From the NCBI GenBank assembly GCA_029624765.1, contig JARSSO010000020.1:47445-111444 (forward strand): DNA of 64,000 bases, given 5' to 3'. Below, piece after piece: positions 53,545 to 63,615 of this stretch. Source of the stretch: Candidatus Contendibacter sp. (GTDB lineage: Bacteria; Pseudomonadota; Gammaproteobacteria; Competibacterales; Competibacteraceae). Each line of letters starts with the position of its first letter. The first letter of the stretch is position 1. Below the pieces are notes generated by a model. The model did not search any database and was not told where the DNA came from. It was given only the letters and a program-made list of their open reading frames with translations. A program made the position numbers and the translations under genes.

Positions 53545-54331
53545 TCACCACCTCCAGCAACGCGGCGGCGGTCGATTCGTCGTCGGTCAGCGCCTCCACC
53601 AGCGCCACCCGGCAGGCGGTGACGCGATCCATGCCGCCGCGAATCAGTTGGGCCGCGTAGACCAGCAGGCGCGTGCTGGGCGCCTCGTCCAGATCGTGCT
53701 CCTTCAAGGCGCGGAATGCGCCCGCCAGCTTGACCAGTTGAGCGGCGGTGGCGGCGTCGCAGCCCGTTTCGCCCATCACGATGGCCCGCTCCCGCTCGGG
53801 GTTCGGGAAATCGAAGCGCAGCGCGAGAAAGCGTTGCCGGGTGGAAGGTTTCAAGCTCTTCAGCAGGTTTTGATAGCCGGGATTGTAGGAGACCACCAGC
53901 ATGAAACTCGGCGGCGCCGGCAACGTCTCGCCGGTGCGCTCGATGGATAGTACCCGCCGGTCGTCGGCCAGCGGATGCAGCACGACCGTCGTATCCTTGC
54001 GCGCTTCGACCACTTCGTCGAGATAGCAGATGCCGCCCTCGCGCACCGCCCGGGTCAACGGCCCGTCGCACCAGACCGTCGCGCCACCCTGTAACAGATG
54101 CCGTCCCACCAGATCGGCGGCGGACAGGTCGTCGTGGCAGGCGACGGTGTGCAGCGGCAAGTTCAGTCGGGCCGCCATGTGGGCGACGAAACGGGTCTTG
54201 CCGCAGCCGGTGGGACCCTTGATCAGCAGCGGCAAGCAGTTGCGCCAGGCCGCTTCGAACACCGCGCACTCGTCGCCGAAGGGTTCGTAATACGGTGTTT
54301 CCTGTAATTGCGGCTTGGCGAGAGGTTTCAT
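53528..54331 (-). CDS. norQ: NorQ, MoxR-type AAA ATPase
   Basis: The 267-residue ATPase has Walker A GPTGCGKT (39-46), Walker B GGICYLDEV and a sensor VVSYNPGYQ. It matches NorQ/CbbQ of the MoxR group, which works with a VWA protein (NorD) to activate NO reductase. ATG 54331 has AAGGGGAGA ahead, bases that come from a REP-like palindrome. norB ends 48 bases upstream. Confidence 0.92.
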   Translation of the reverse strand: MKPLAKPQLQETPYYEPFGDECAVFEAAWRNCLPLLIKGPTGCGKTRFVAHMAARLNLPLHTVACHDDLSAADLVGRHLLQGGATVWCDGPLTRAVREGGICYLDEVVEARKDTTVVLHPLADDRRVLSIERTGETLPAPPSFMLVVSYNPGYQNLLKSLKPSTRQRFLALRFDFPNPERERAIVMGETGCDAATAAQLVKLAGAFRALKEHDLDEAPSTRLLVYAAQLIRGGMDRVTACRVALVEALTDDESTAAALLEVVNASLA

Positions 54332-54336
54332 GACGA

Positions 54337-54378
54337 CTCTCTCCCCTTGTGGGGGAGGGTTGGCGTGGGGGTTGAGAG
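54337..54378. repeat. REP-like palindrome between norB and norQ
   Basis: CTCTCCCC and GGGGGAG arms flank a short loop, followed by GGGTTGGCGTGGGGGTTGAG, in the same orientation as the nirDL copy. On the leftward transcript, part of it (AAGGGGAGAG) sits where the norQ ribosome site should be. Confidence 0.7.
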
Positions 54379-54379
54379 G

Positions 54380-56246
<1,867 letters not shown>

Positions 56247-56284
56247 GAGGACCTCGTTCTCGATGAGAATACGAACCACTCTGA

Positions 56285-56298
56285 TTGAGTCCAATCAA
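56285..56298 (-). promoter_or_regulatory. Imperfect FNR/Dnr box upstream of norC
   Basis: TTGAGTCCAATCAA departs from TTGAT-N4-ATCAA by one base. It ends 39 bases before the norC ATG, close for an activator site, so it may be a minor site or overlap the promoter. Confidence 0.45.
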
Positions 56299-56341
56299 GC
56301 GGAGACGATGACCATGTTCCAGGAATGACGACTTTCATTCC

Positions 56342-56355
56342 TTGATAAAGGTCAA
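56342..56355. promoter_or_regulatory. FNR/Dnr box in the norC/hemerythrin intergenic region
   Basis: TTGATAAAGGTCAA keeps the outer TTGA/TCAA halves. It is 96 bases before the norC ATG and 64 before the hemerythrin ATG, so it could activate both divergent units. Confidence 0.7.
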
Positions 56356-56418
56356 GGAATTCGTAACCTTACGCCGAGCACAATCCTCTTCGATCTTCTT
56401 GGACCCCAAGGACCCGTC

Positions 56419-56862
56419 ATGACCACCATCGCCGAATTTCTCGCCAACGAGCATCGCGGTTGCGATGAAGGCTTCACCGCCGCCGAGGAAGCGGCTCAAG
56501 CGGGCGATCCCGCCCGCTGTCGCGCGGATTTCCAGCGGTTTCAGGCCGCCATGGAGCGTCATTTTCAAAAGGAAGAAACGATGCTGTTTCCCGCCTTCGA
56601 ACAGGCCACCGGCAATGCCATGGGGCCGACGCGGGTGATGCGGCTGGAGCACCAGCAAATGCGGGAAACGTTCGCCGAAATCGATGGCGTGCTTGCCAAC
56701 GGTGATCTGGAGGAGTTTCTCGGCCAGGCGGAAACGTTGTTGATCCTGATGCAGCAGCACAACATCAAGGAGGAGCAGATTCTTTATCCGATGTGCGACC
56801 GGTTTCTGGGGGACGCCGTCGAAACGGTGATCCAGGCCATGCGGAATTTGCCAGGAGGCTGA
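56419..56862 (+). CDS. Hemerythrin-like HHE protein
   Basis: The 147-residue protein is a four-helix hemerythrin-like domain with a His/Glu set: NEHRGCDEG, ERHFQKEETMLFP, LEHQQM, MQQHNIKEEQILYP. These give the di-iron ligands. Related proteins bind or repair iron centres under NO stress. AAGGA lies six bases before the ATG. The position opposite norC with a shared FNR-like box suggests an NO response. Confidence 0.82.
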   Translation: MTTIAEFLANEHRGCDEGFTAAEEAAQAGDPARCRADFQRFQAAMERHFQKEETMLFPAFEQATGNAMGPTRVMRLEHQQMRETFAEIDGVLANGDLEEFLGQAETLLILMQQHNIKEEQILYPMCDRFLGDAVETVIQAMRNLPGG

Positions 56863-56867
56863 TCCCC

Positions 56868-57092
56868 ATGAACGCACCCGAGATCGTGGTGGACGGGCGG
56901 GGCCTGGCGCCGCCGGAACCGATGGAAAAAGTTTTGGCCGCTCTGGATGAACTGGGACCGGGGCAGCGCGTGCGATTTCTGATCCACCGGCAGCCTTATC
57001 CGCTTTACGACATCCTGCGCCGATACCACTACCGCTACGAAACCACGGCGGTCGCCGACGGCCATTTCGAAATCCTGATTTGGCCGCCATGA
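56868..57092 (+). CDS. DUF2249 domain protein
   Basis: ATG 56868 lies five bases after the hemerythrin stop; CAGGAGG is just upstream. The 74-residue protein has the DUF2249 pattern VVDGRGLAPPEPMEKVLAALDEL and FLIHRQPYPLYDIL. DUF2249 domains are often fused to hemerythrin domains, so the two genes here are probably the split form. The stop overlaps the next start. Confidence 0.8.
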   Translation: MNAPEIVVDGRGLAPPEPMEKVLAALDELGPGQRVRFLIHRQPYPLYDILRRYHYRYETTAVADGHFEILIWPP

Positions 57093-58396
57093 ACGCGGCC
57101 GGGCTGTCGCTTGAGCAGGCGCCGCCTTTCGGTGTACCGCTACGGTTCTTCCTGACCGCGCCCTGGTTTCTGGCGTTGGCGGCAGCGTTGCTGGCGTGGC
57201 GCGGGCCGGAGGTGTTCGCCAGCCGCTGGCTGCCGGCCACGGTCGCGCTGACCCATCTGCTCACCATCGGTTTCATGGCGCAGGTCATGCTGGGGGCGCT
57301 GCTGCAAATGTTGCCGGTGGTGGTGGGGGTGGTCGTACCGCGTCCCCGGCTGACGGCGGCATTGATTCACCTTCCCCTGACGCTGGGGGCGCTGGCCTTG
57401 GCCGTCGCCTTCCTGAATGGCATTCCCGCCTGGTTCCGGGGTGCCCTGGGGTTGCTCGGGCTGGCTTTTGGCGTTGCCCTGGTCGCTGTGCACATGGCGC
57501 TGTGGCGTGCGCCGGTGGCTGGCGGCACGGTGATCGCGCTACGCTGCGCGTTGGGGGCGCTGCTGGTCACGGTCGGGCTGGGGTTGACCCTGGGCGGTTT
57601 CTTCGGTTGGGGATTATCGTTGCCGGTGGTGAGCGTGACTCATCTGCACACCGCCTGGGGGCTGGTGGGGTGGACGACGCTGCTGGTGGCGGGCGTGGCG
57701 TATCAGGTGGTGCCGATGTTCCAGATCACGCCGCCCTATCCGTCAGGATTCGCGCGTGGGTTCGCGCCGCTGATGGCGGTATTGCTGGCGGCGTGGTCGG
57801 TGTTGACGTTCGGCGGTTGGGAGAAGGCGGCACTACTGGCGGGCGCTGCGCTGGCGCTAGGCGTCGCGCTGTTCGCCGTGACGACGCTGTATCTGCTGAG
57901 CCAGCGCCGCCGCAAGATCGGCGATCCTACCCTGGCTTATTGGCGAACCAGCATGGCCAGCTTGCTGGCGGGCGCGCTGTTGTGGCTGTTGGCGCCGTGG
58001 GTTCCGGCCCTGGGGCAGGCGCCGCAAGTCGAATGGCTGCTGGGGATCCTGCTGATTTTCGGCTTCGCGGTCGCCGTGATCAACGGCATGTTGTACAAGA
58101 TCGTACCCTTTCTGGCGTGGTTCCATTTGCAGGCGCAATTACTTGGGCGAGCGAAAGTTCCCACCATGAAACAGTTGTTGCCGGATGCGGCGATCCGGCG
58201 ACAATTTTGGGCCTATCTGGCGGCGTTGCTACTACTTTTGGCCGCCGCTGTCCATCCCCCGGTCTTTACCTATCCCGCCGCGCTGGTCCTGGGCGTCACC
58301 GGCGTTTGGCTGGGCGTCAATCTGATGGGCGTTTGGCGGATTTATCGCCGCGTTCCGCGGGTTGGGTTGACCGTGGCGCCAGCGTTGGAGGTGTGA
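57089..58396 (+). CDS. 12-helix membrane protein, heme-copper oxidase-like plan
   Basis: ATG 57089 overlaps the DUF2249 stop by four bases. The 435-residue protein has about twelve membrane helices and several histidines at helix ends (THLLTIGFMAQV, THLHTAWGLVGW, FLAWFHLQ). The plan resembles heme-copper oxidase subunit I or NnrS, but the copper-site motifs are not complete. It is probably a heme-binding membrane protein of the NO response. I do not know its exact family. Confidence 0.6.
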   Translation: MNAAGLSLEQAPPFGVPLRFFLTAPWFLALAAALLAWRGPEVFASRWLPATVALTHLLTIGFMAQVMLGALLQMLPVVVGVVVPRPRLTAALIHLPLTLGALALAVAFLNGIPAWFRGALGLLGLAFGVALVAVHMALWRAPVAGGTVIALRCALGALLVTVGLGLTLGGFFGWGLSLPVVSVTHLHTAWGLVGWTTLLVAGVAYQVVPMFQITPPYPSGFARGFAPLMAVLLAAWSVLTFGGWEKAALLAGAALALGVALFAVTTLYLLSQRRRKIGDPTLAYWRTSMASLLAGALLWLLAPWVPALGQAPQVEWLLGILLIFGFAVAVINGMLYKIVPFLAWFHLQAQLLGRAKVPTMKQLLPDAAIRRQFWAYLAALLLLLAAAVHPPVFTYPAALVLGVTGVWLGVNLMGVWRIYRRVPRVGLTVAPALEV

Positions 58397-58459
58397 AACT
58401 GGGGCCTCCGGCGTTTTGCTCTATAGTGAGCCACGTCACGATTTCGCGGGAGCCGCGCC

Positions 58460-60031
58460 ATGCGTTTTTTCAACACCGAAGGGCCCGTCAAGAGGGACAA
58501 CCATTACTACCTGCCGCCGTTGCGACGCTGGGACTTGCAGGAAATTCTCGACCTGATCGACCGGGAGAAATACTTTCTGCTGCACGCGCCGCGCCAGACC
58601 GGCAAGACGACCTGTCTGCTGGCCCTGGCGGAATACTTGAACCGGGAAGGCCGCTACCGCGCGCTGTACGCCAACCTTGAACCGGCCCAGGCTTATCGGG
58701 AAAACGTCGATCAGGGGATGGCGGTTGTGGTCGAACAGCTGTCCCGAGGGGCACGCGATCAGCTTGGCGACGTTGAAGCCACGGCCCTGGGGCGGGAAAT
58801 CATCGCCGCGTCCAGCGGAGGCACGCGGGTCGAGGAATTCCTGACCCGCTGGTGCGAGCGCTCGCCCCAACCGCTGGTGCTGCTGCTGGACGAAGTGGAT
58901 GCCCTGATGGGCGACACGCTGATTTCGCTGCTGCGGCGGTTGCGGGCTGGGTATCCCAAACGGCCAACGCAATTCCCGCAAACGGTGGTGTTGTGCGGGG
59001 TGCGGGATCTGCGCGACTACCGGATTCACGCCCGTTCCGAGGCTTCGCCGATCACCGGGGGGAGCGCCTTCAACATCAAGGCCAAGTCCTTGCGCTTGGG
59101 CGATTTCCTCCAGCCCGAGGTCGAGACTTTGCTGTTGGAGCACACCCGCGAAACTGGACAGGCGTTCGAACCGGCGGCGCTGGAGCGGGTGTGGACGTTG
59201 ACGCGGGGGCAACCCTGGCTGGTCAACGCGCTGGCGTATGAAGCCTGTTTCGAGATGCGGGAAGGCCGGGACCGGAGCCAGGCCATCACGGTCGAGCGGA
59301 TTGAGCAAGCCAAGGAGAACCTGATTCAGCGGCGGGAGACCCATCTGGACCAGTTGGCCCACAAGCTTCAGGAAGCGCGGGTACGGCGGGTGATCGAACC
59401 GATGCTGGCCGGTACCGAGATGGGCCAGGTGCCCGAGGACGACCGGCAATACCTGGTCGATCTGGGGCTGTTGCGGCGGGAGAGCGGTGGGCTGGTGGTG
59501 GCCAACCCGATCTACCGGGAAGTACTGCCGCGCGCCCTGGCCAGCGGGCCGCAAGACACCCTGCCCCAGATTGCCCCAACCTGGCTCAACCCGGACGGCA
59601 GCCTCAACCTCGAGCAGTTGCTGGCCGCCTTCCTGCGCTTCTGGCGGCAGCACGGCCAGCCGCTGCTGGGCAGCGCGCCCTACCACGAGATTGCCCCGCA
59701 TCTGGTGCTGATGGCCTTCCTGCATCGGGTGATCAACGGCGGCGGGACGCTGGAACGGGAATACGCCATCGGCTGGGGCCGGATGGATTTGTGCTTGCGC
59801 CATGGCGCGGTGACGCTGGGGATCGAACTGAAGGTCTGGCGCGAGGGCGAACCGGATCCGCTGGCCGAGGGCCTGGAGCAACTGGACGGCTATCTGGCCG
59901 GGCTGGGGCTGGACGGGGGCTGGCTGGTGATCTTCGACCGGCGTCCCGGCCAGCCGCCGATCCGGGAACGCACGTCCAGCGTGGAGATGGCCAGTCCCCA
60001 GGGCCGGTGGATTAGCCTGATTCGGGCCTGA
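58460..60031 (+). CDS. AAA-like ATPase with PD-(D/E)XK-like C-terminus
   Basis: This 523-residue protein begins MRFFNTEGPV and has Walker A APRQTGKT (43-50), Walker B LVLLLDEVDAL, and a winged-helix-like middle. The C-terminus has GWGRMDLCLRHGAVTLGIELKVW, the D...E-x-K arrangement of PD-(D/E)XK nucleases, as in DUF1703-type proteins. Proteins of this kind are often in many copies per genome and their role is unclear. An ATP-driven nuclease or a mobile-element relative is possible. Confidence 0.7.
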   Translation: MRFFNTEGPVKRDNHYYLPPLRRWDLQEILDLIDREKYFLLHAPRQTGKTTCLLALAEYLNREGRYRALYANLEPAQAYRENVDQGMAVVVEQLSRGARDQLGDVEATALGREIIAASSGGTRVEEFLTRWCERSPQPLVLLLDEVDALMGDTLISLLRRLRAGYPKRPTQFPQTVVLCGVRDLRDYRIHARSEASPITGGSAFNIKAKSLRLGDFLQPEVETLLLEHTRETGQAFEPAALERVWTLTRGQPWLVNALAYEACFEMREGRDRSQAITVERIEQAKENLIQRRETHLDQLAHKLQEARVRRVIEPMLAGTEMGQVPEDDRQYLVDLGLLRRESGGLVVANPIYREVLPRALASGPQDTLPQIAPTWLNPDGSLNLEQLLAAFLRFWRQHGQPLLGSAPYHEIAPHLVLMAFLHRVINGGGTLEREYAIGWGRMDLCLRHGAVTLGIELKVWREGEPDPLAEGLEQLDGYLAGLGLDGGWLVIFDRRPGQPPIRERTSSVEMASPQGRWISLIRA

Positions 60032-60097
60032 GCATCCGTCAGGGAAACCGGCAACGTCCCGCCCGCGCGCAGGGCCGTCAAGTTCCGCTGATTCGAC

Positions 60098-60180
60098 AGT
60101 GGGGCGGGCCAGCGGAGCGTAACCCGCCGAAACCACAGCCGAATCGGTGGGTTACGGGCTGACGCCCCAACCCACCCTAC
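60098..60180. repeat. Imperfect inverted repeat element
   Basis: GTGGGGCGGGCCAGCGGAGC...AACCCGCCG is echoed by the complement of TGGGTTACGGGCTGACGCCC, across about 20 bases. It sits between two convergent genes and may end both transcripts. The same type begins near 63918. Confidence 0.7.
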
Positions 60181-60210
60181 GATGTTGTGCAAAACCTATC
60201 GAGAAGCGTA

Positions 60211-62979
60211 TTACCCAAAGCGCCGCCGCGCTCGCCAAAGCAGGCCGCCGAATAATGCGCTGAGGAGCAGCAGCGCCCATTCGTGCAGGGTGGGAATCCC
60301 CGTTGCGCCGTCCCCAACGCCGGGCACGCCGGGACCGCCCTGATCGACGATGGTGCGATTGGCGCTCAGGTCGTCGTCCCCCAGGCCCCCGTCGGTGATG
60401 CTGAAGCTGGCGGTGTTGCCGGCGATCGTGGCAGGCAAGACGTACCAGTGGTTACTGGGGTCGCCCGGTGGTGGTTCGGGGCCGTATTTCCAGTATTGGA
60501 CGCCCGGTGGCAACGGGTTCGGATAGGTCATCGTCAGGGTGACCGTTTCGCCAGGGTTGCAATTGGCGAGGGTGAAGCGGAAGAGACCGTGGGGGAAGGT
60601 ATAGCCGGCCGGCGGGGGAGCCGGCACGCTGGCCACCGCCACGAATTGCGGGGTAGGGACGAAGCCGCAGGTGTTACCGCCGCCGGTCACCGTGGCCGTG
60701 GCGTTGCCCGTGCCGGTGGCGGTGGGACCGGTAAAGGTCTTGTTGACGGCCGGCGTGACGTCGGTCAAGGTGACAGTCGTCGCACTATAGTCGATCTGTA
60801 AGGTTCGCCCGTTGAACACCAGGGTACTGCCGTTAGCCAAGCCGTTGAAAGTGCCGCTAACGCTGTTTGCCGAAACGATGGTGAAAACGTCGCCCGCCGC
60901 CGGAAAAAACGAACTCGGCGGCAACAACAAGTCCACGCCGCTGAGATCGACTGCCCCCGCGACATTAAGTTGCGCATAGAGGGTATTGACCACAGTACCG
61001 TCGAGATTAATGAATAAATCGCTGCCACTGTTAAAACTCAACAGCGAAGCCGTGACGTCGGTGCCGTTACGCCAGGGTCGAAAATAGCCGCCAGCACCCG
61101 GCGCAATCAACAAGCTGCCGCCACCGGTATGAAACGCACCAGATATGCCAGGGCTTGACTGAATAGTCGCACCGGCGAGCAGTTGCACATCAGTGCTGGC
61201 GGGTCGGCTGATGTCGGCGCTGAGCCTCAGCGCGCCGCTGGTCGCGTTGCCGAGCACCAGTGTACCCGCTGTGATTTGATCCAGTTCGGTATCGGTCAAA
61301 CCCAAAGTAAGCGGACTGCTATTGAGTACGTCCGCGCCTCCGAGGTTAATCAACGTGCCTGCCGTGCGCGGCTGAATCGTCGCGGTGCCCGTGCCCGCGT
61401 TGACGAGACCATTGACAGCGAGGTTAACGCTGTCGGCGGTGATGGTAATCGCGGCGTTGTTTCCCGACGCGATGGCGCTGGTGCCGCCCACGAACAGGGC
61501 TTGACTGGTGGCGGTGCCGGCTCCCGTGACGCTGATCGCGCCGCTGGTTGAGAATATCTGGGCAGCGGTGCTGATAGACACGCCCACGTTGCCCGCGCCC
61601 GTGGTGGTCCCGCCGGTGCCTAGCACGGTGGTCGTGCCTGCGCCCCCGGCGCCGATCTGACCGCTGTTAATTAGCACCACGCCGATGTTGTTGGCGGCCG
61701 CCCCGGTTCCGCCTCCTTGCCCTGTAACGCTGACCGCGCCACCGTTCGAGGTGATGCGCGAGTTGGCCTCTCTGACAAAGACGCCGTAATTGACTTGCCC
61801 GTCGGTCCCGCCCGTGCCTTCGACCGTGACGGTGCCCGCGCCCCCCGCACTGATCTCGGCGCCTTGTGTCAACCACACGCCGAAGTGCTCGGCACCGCCC
61901 CCCAAGCCGCCACCGAAACCGGTGACGCTGACATTGCCGCCATTGGAAGTAATACGAGAAGCGCTGCCGAGACCCACGCCCATGTTCGATAGCCCCGAAG
62001 CGGCCCCGCCGGTGCCCGTAACCGTAACCGTGCCGCTATTGCCGGCGCTGATCTGGCCACCCAGTGTCAAAGCCACGCCCGTGGTTTGGGAGCTCGCGCC
62101 GGTTCCGCCGCCTTGCCCCGTGATGGTAACCGGGCCGCCGGTCGACGTGATTTGAGATTTCGTATCTCTGACATACACGCCGTTGTTACTTGTTCCCGTG
62201 CTAGCGCCGCCAGTACCCGATACGTTAAGCAATCCGGTGGTGCCGCCGCTGAGATTGCCGCCTACGGTGAAGCTGCTGTTCTCGCGCACCTGTACGCCGT
62301 GTTGGAAACCTGCCCCGTCGCCGCCCCGGCCCGCGACCGAGAGCGTGCCGGTGCCGGTGACTAGCACGCCGGCCCCCTCAATGTTGACACCGATAAAGTC
62401 GCCGCTGGTCGGCGTTGCTTGCTGGTTGGCTTCCAGAACGATATTGCCGTTGGCCGCCATCAGAGTGGAGCCTACGGTGAAGCTGATGTTACGGCTGGTT
62501 CTGGCGGCAATACTGGCAGTGCCGGCAAAGACAGAATTGCCGTTGAAGGTGATTGCTCCGGCGGCGTTGTCGAGCGTGATATCGAAGGTATCGCTATAAG
62601 TGTTCACGCCGCTGTTGTTGAAAGTCGCCGCCGTGCCGGTGGCCGAGTCGGTGAGACTGACGGTGTCGAACGCGGCGATGCCTGCCGCTGTCACCGTGAG
62701 CGTGGCCGTGCCATTGCCGGTGACATTGGCGCTATCGACGCCGCTCCAAGTGCCGCCGGTCAAGGTGAGTGTGTAGGTGCTGGCGTTAGCGACGATCGCC
62801 ACGGCCTCGCTAGCAGTATTGAGATCAAGGTTGAGTTGAATTCCGGCCTCGGTGAAGGTCGCCGCCTTGGCCACGGTGGCGGTGCCTAGCAGCAGTGCGA
62901 CAACGGCGGCGAGCAAGGCGCGGACGGGTCCGGTTTGTCGGCGACTCGCCGCGAGAGATTGAAAGAAAGTTGCGTGCAT
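60211..62979 (-). CDS. IPTL-CTERM repetitive surface protein
   Basis: ATG 62979 (MHATFFQS) has GAGGAG about ten bases upstream; an in-frame GTG at 63057 reads through a pseudogene and is rejected. The 922-residue protein has a signal peptide (about 24-43), then at least six repeats of about 50 residues of the form SRITSNGGxVSVTGxGGGxG followed by GVxLxxGGQISAGxxGTVTVxGTGG, predicted beta-helix. A TP-type jelly-like region (VNKTFTGPT...) leads to the sorting signal IPTLHEWALLLLSALF and the basic tail RARRRFG. The IPTL-CTERM tail is expected to be removed by an archaeo/exosortase-like enzyme, so the protein is exported and tied to the surface or matrix. No sortase is in the window. Confidence 0.85.
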   Translation of the reverse strand: MHATFFQSLAASRRQTGPVRALLAAVVALLLGTATVAKAATFTEAGIQLNLDLNTASEAVAIVANASTYTLTLTGGTWSGVDSANVTGNGTATLTVTAAGIAAFDTVSLTDSATGTAATFNNSGVNTYSDTFDITLDNAAGAITFNGNSVFAGTASIAARTSRNISFTVGSTLMAANGNIVLEANQQATPTSGDFIGVNIEGAGVLVTGTGTLSVAGRGGDGAGFQHGVQVRENSSFTVGGNLSGGTTGLLNVSGTGGASTGTSNNGVYVRDTKSQITSTGGPVTITGQGGGTGASSQTTGVALTLGGQISAGNSGTVTVTGTGGAASGLSNMGVGLGSASRITSNGGNVSVTGFGGGLGGGAEHFGVWLTQGAEISAGGAGTVTVEGTGGTDGQVNYGVFVREANSRITSNGGAVSVTGQGGGTGAAANNIGVVLINSGQIGAGGAGTTTVLGTGGTTTGAGNVGVSISTAAQIFSTSGAISVTGAGTATSQALFVGGTSAIASGNNAAITITADSVNLAVNGLVNAGTGTATIQPRTAGTLINLGGADVLNSSPLTLGLTDTELDQITAGTLVLGNATSGALRLSADISRPASTDVQLLAGATIQSSPGISGAFHTGGGSLLIAPGAGGYFRPWRNGTDVTASLLSFNSGSDLFINLDGTVVNTLYAQLNVAGAVDLSGVDLLLPPSSFFPAAGDVFTIVSANSVSGTFNGLANGSTLVFNGRTLQIDYSATTVTLTDVTPAVNKTFTGPTATGTGNATATVTGGGNTCGFVPTPQFVAVASVPAPPPAGYTFPHGLFRFTLANCNPGETVTLTMTYPNPLPPGVQYWKYGPEPPPGDPSNHWYVLPATIAGNTASFSITDGGLGDDDLSANRTIVDQGGPGVPGVGDGATGIPTLHEWALLLLSALFGGLLWRARRRFG

Positions 62980-62989
62980 CGTTTGATCA

Positions 62990-63615
62990 CTCCTCAAAAC
63001 CTGTGTGGATAAGAAATCCGACCAGTCAGTGTAGACCAGGGTGTCCGCCGGCTTCACCTTGGTGACGAAGGCATCATGGTGGCCGTCGCTGTGGCCGAGG
63101 TTCGGCCCGCCAGTCTCGGGGAAGCTGTTTTAGTCGGAGCCCGTGGAGCCAATCACATAGGCGCTCCGGTACACGATGGCCTCGGCGGTGGGGATGCCGG
63201 TCTTCCAGTGTTCCTTCGGACCTTTGAAGTAGCTGACGATGCCCTCGGCGGGGATCAGGGTCTCGATGGCGCGGGGTTTGGCTTCCACCAGGTCGATGTC
63301 GATGCGCTAAGTCCGGGCGCTCTCGCCCTGGCCTTGCCTCAGAATGATCTGTTGGCCCTGGGGGGTGAAGGCCAGATGCAGGGCCGGCCGCTGCACGTAC
63401 CATTCGATGGGCTCCGGAACCTGGCCCCGGTTCTGGATGAAGCTCAGCGGCAGCTTGCCGTACTGCTCGGCGATCCGCTGGCGGGTGGCCGGGTCGGGGG
63501 CGCTGGTAGCTTGGCCGGCCCAGGCGACAGAGACGTGGACCAGGCCGAGCAGGCAGGTCGCCCAAAAAACCAGGTGACGCCAGGAGCGGCGTCCATCAGG
63601 GTGTGACCGGTTCAT
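62990..63615 (-). pseudogene. Decayed SBBP/DUF7948-type surface protein gene
   Basis: One leftward frame starts at ATG 63615 with a signal peptide (residues 12-33) and LPLSFIQNRGQVPEPIEWYV, the start of DUF7948/SBBP proteins. It stops at 63307 (TAG), goes on in the same frame with DIDLVEAKPRAIETLIPAEG and WKTGIPTAEAIVYR, then AYVIGSTGS, stops again at 63130 (TAA), and continues with DAFVTKVKPADTLVYTDW. These are pieces of the family in order but with large deletions between them. The frame then merges with that of the IPTL-CTERM gene. The decay is clear. Confidence 0.65.

Noticed and set aside
62980..63057. Longer N-terminus for the IPTL-CTERM protein
   Set aside because: It is the tail of the decayed surface gene; ATG 62979 has GAGGAG and a clear signal peptide.
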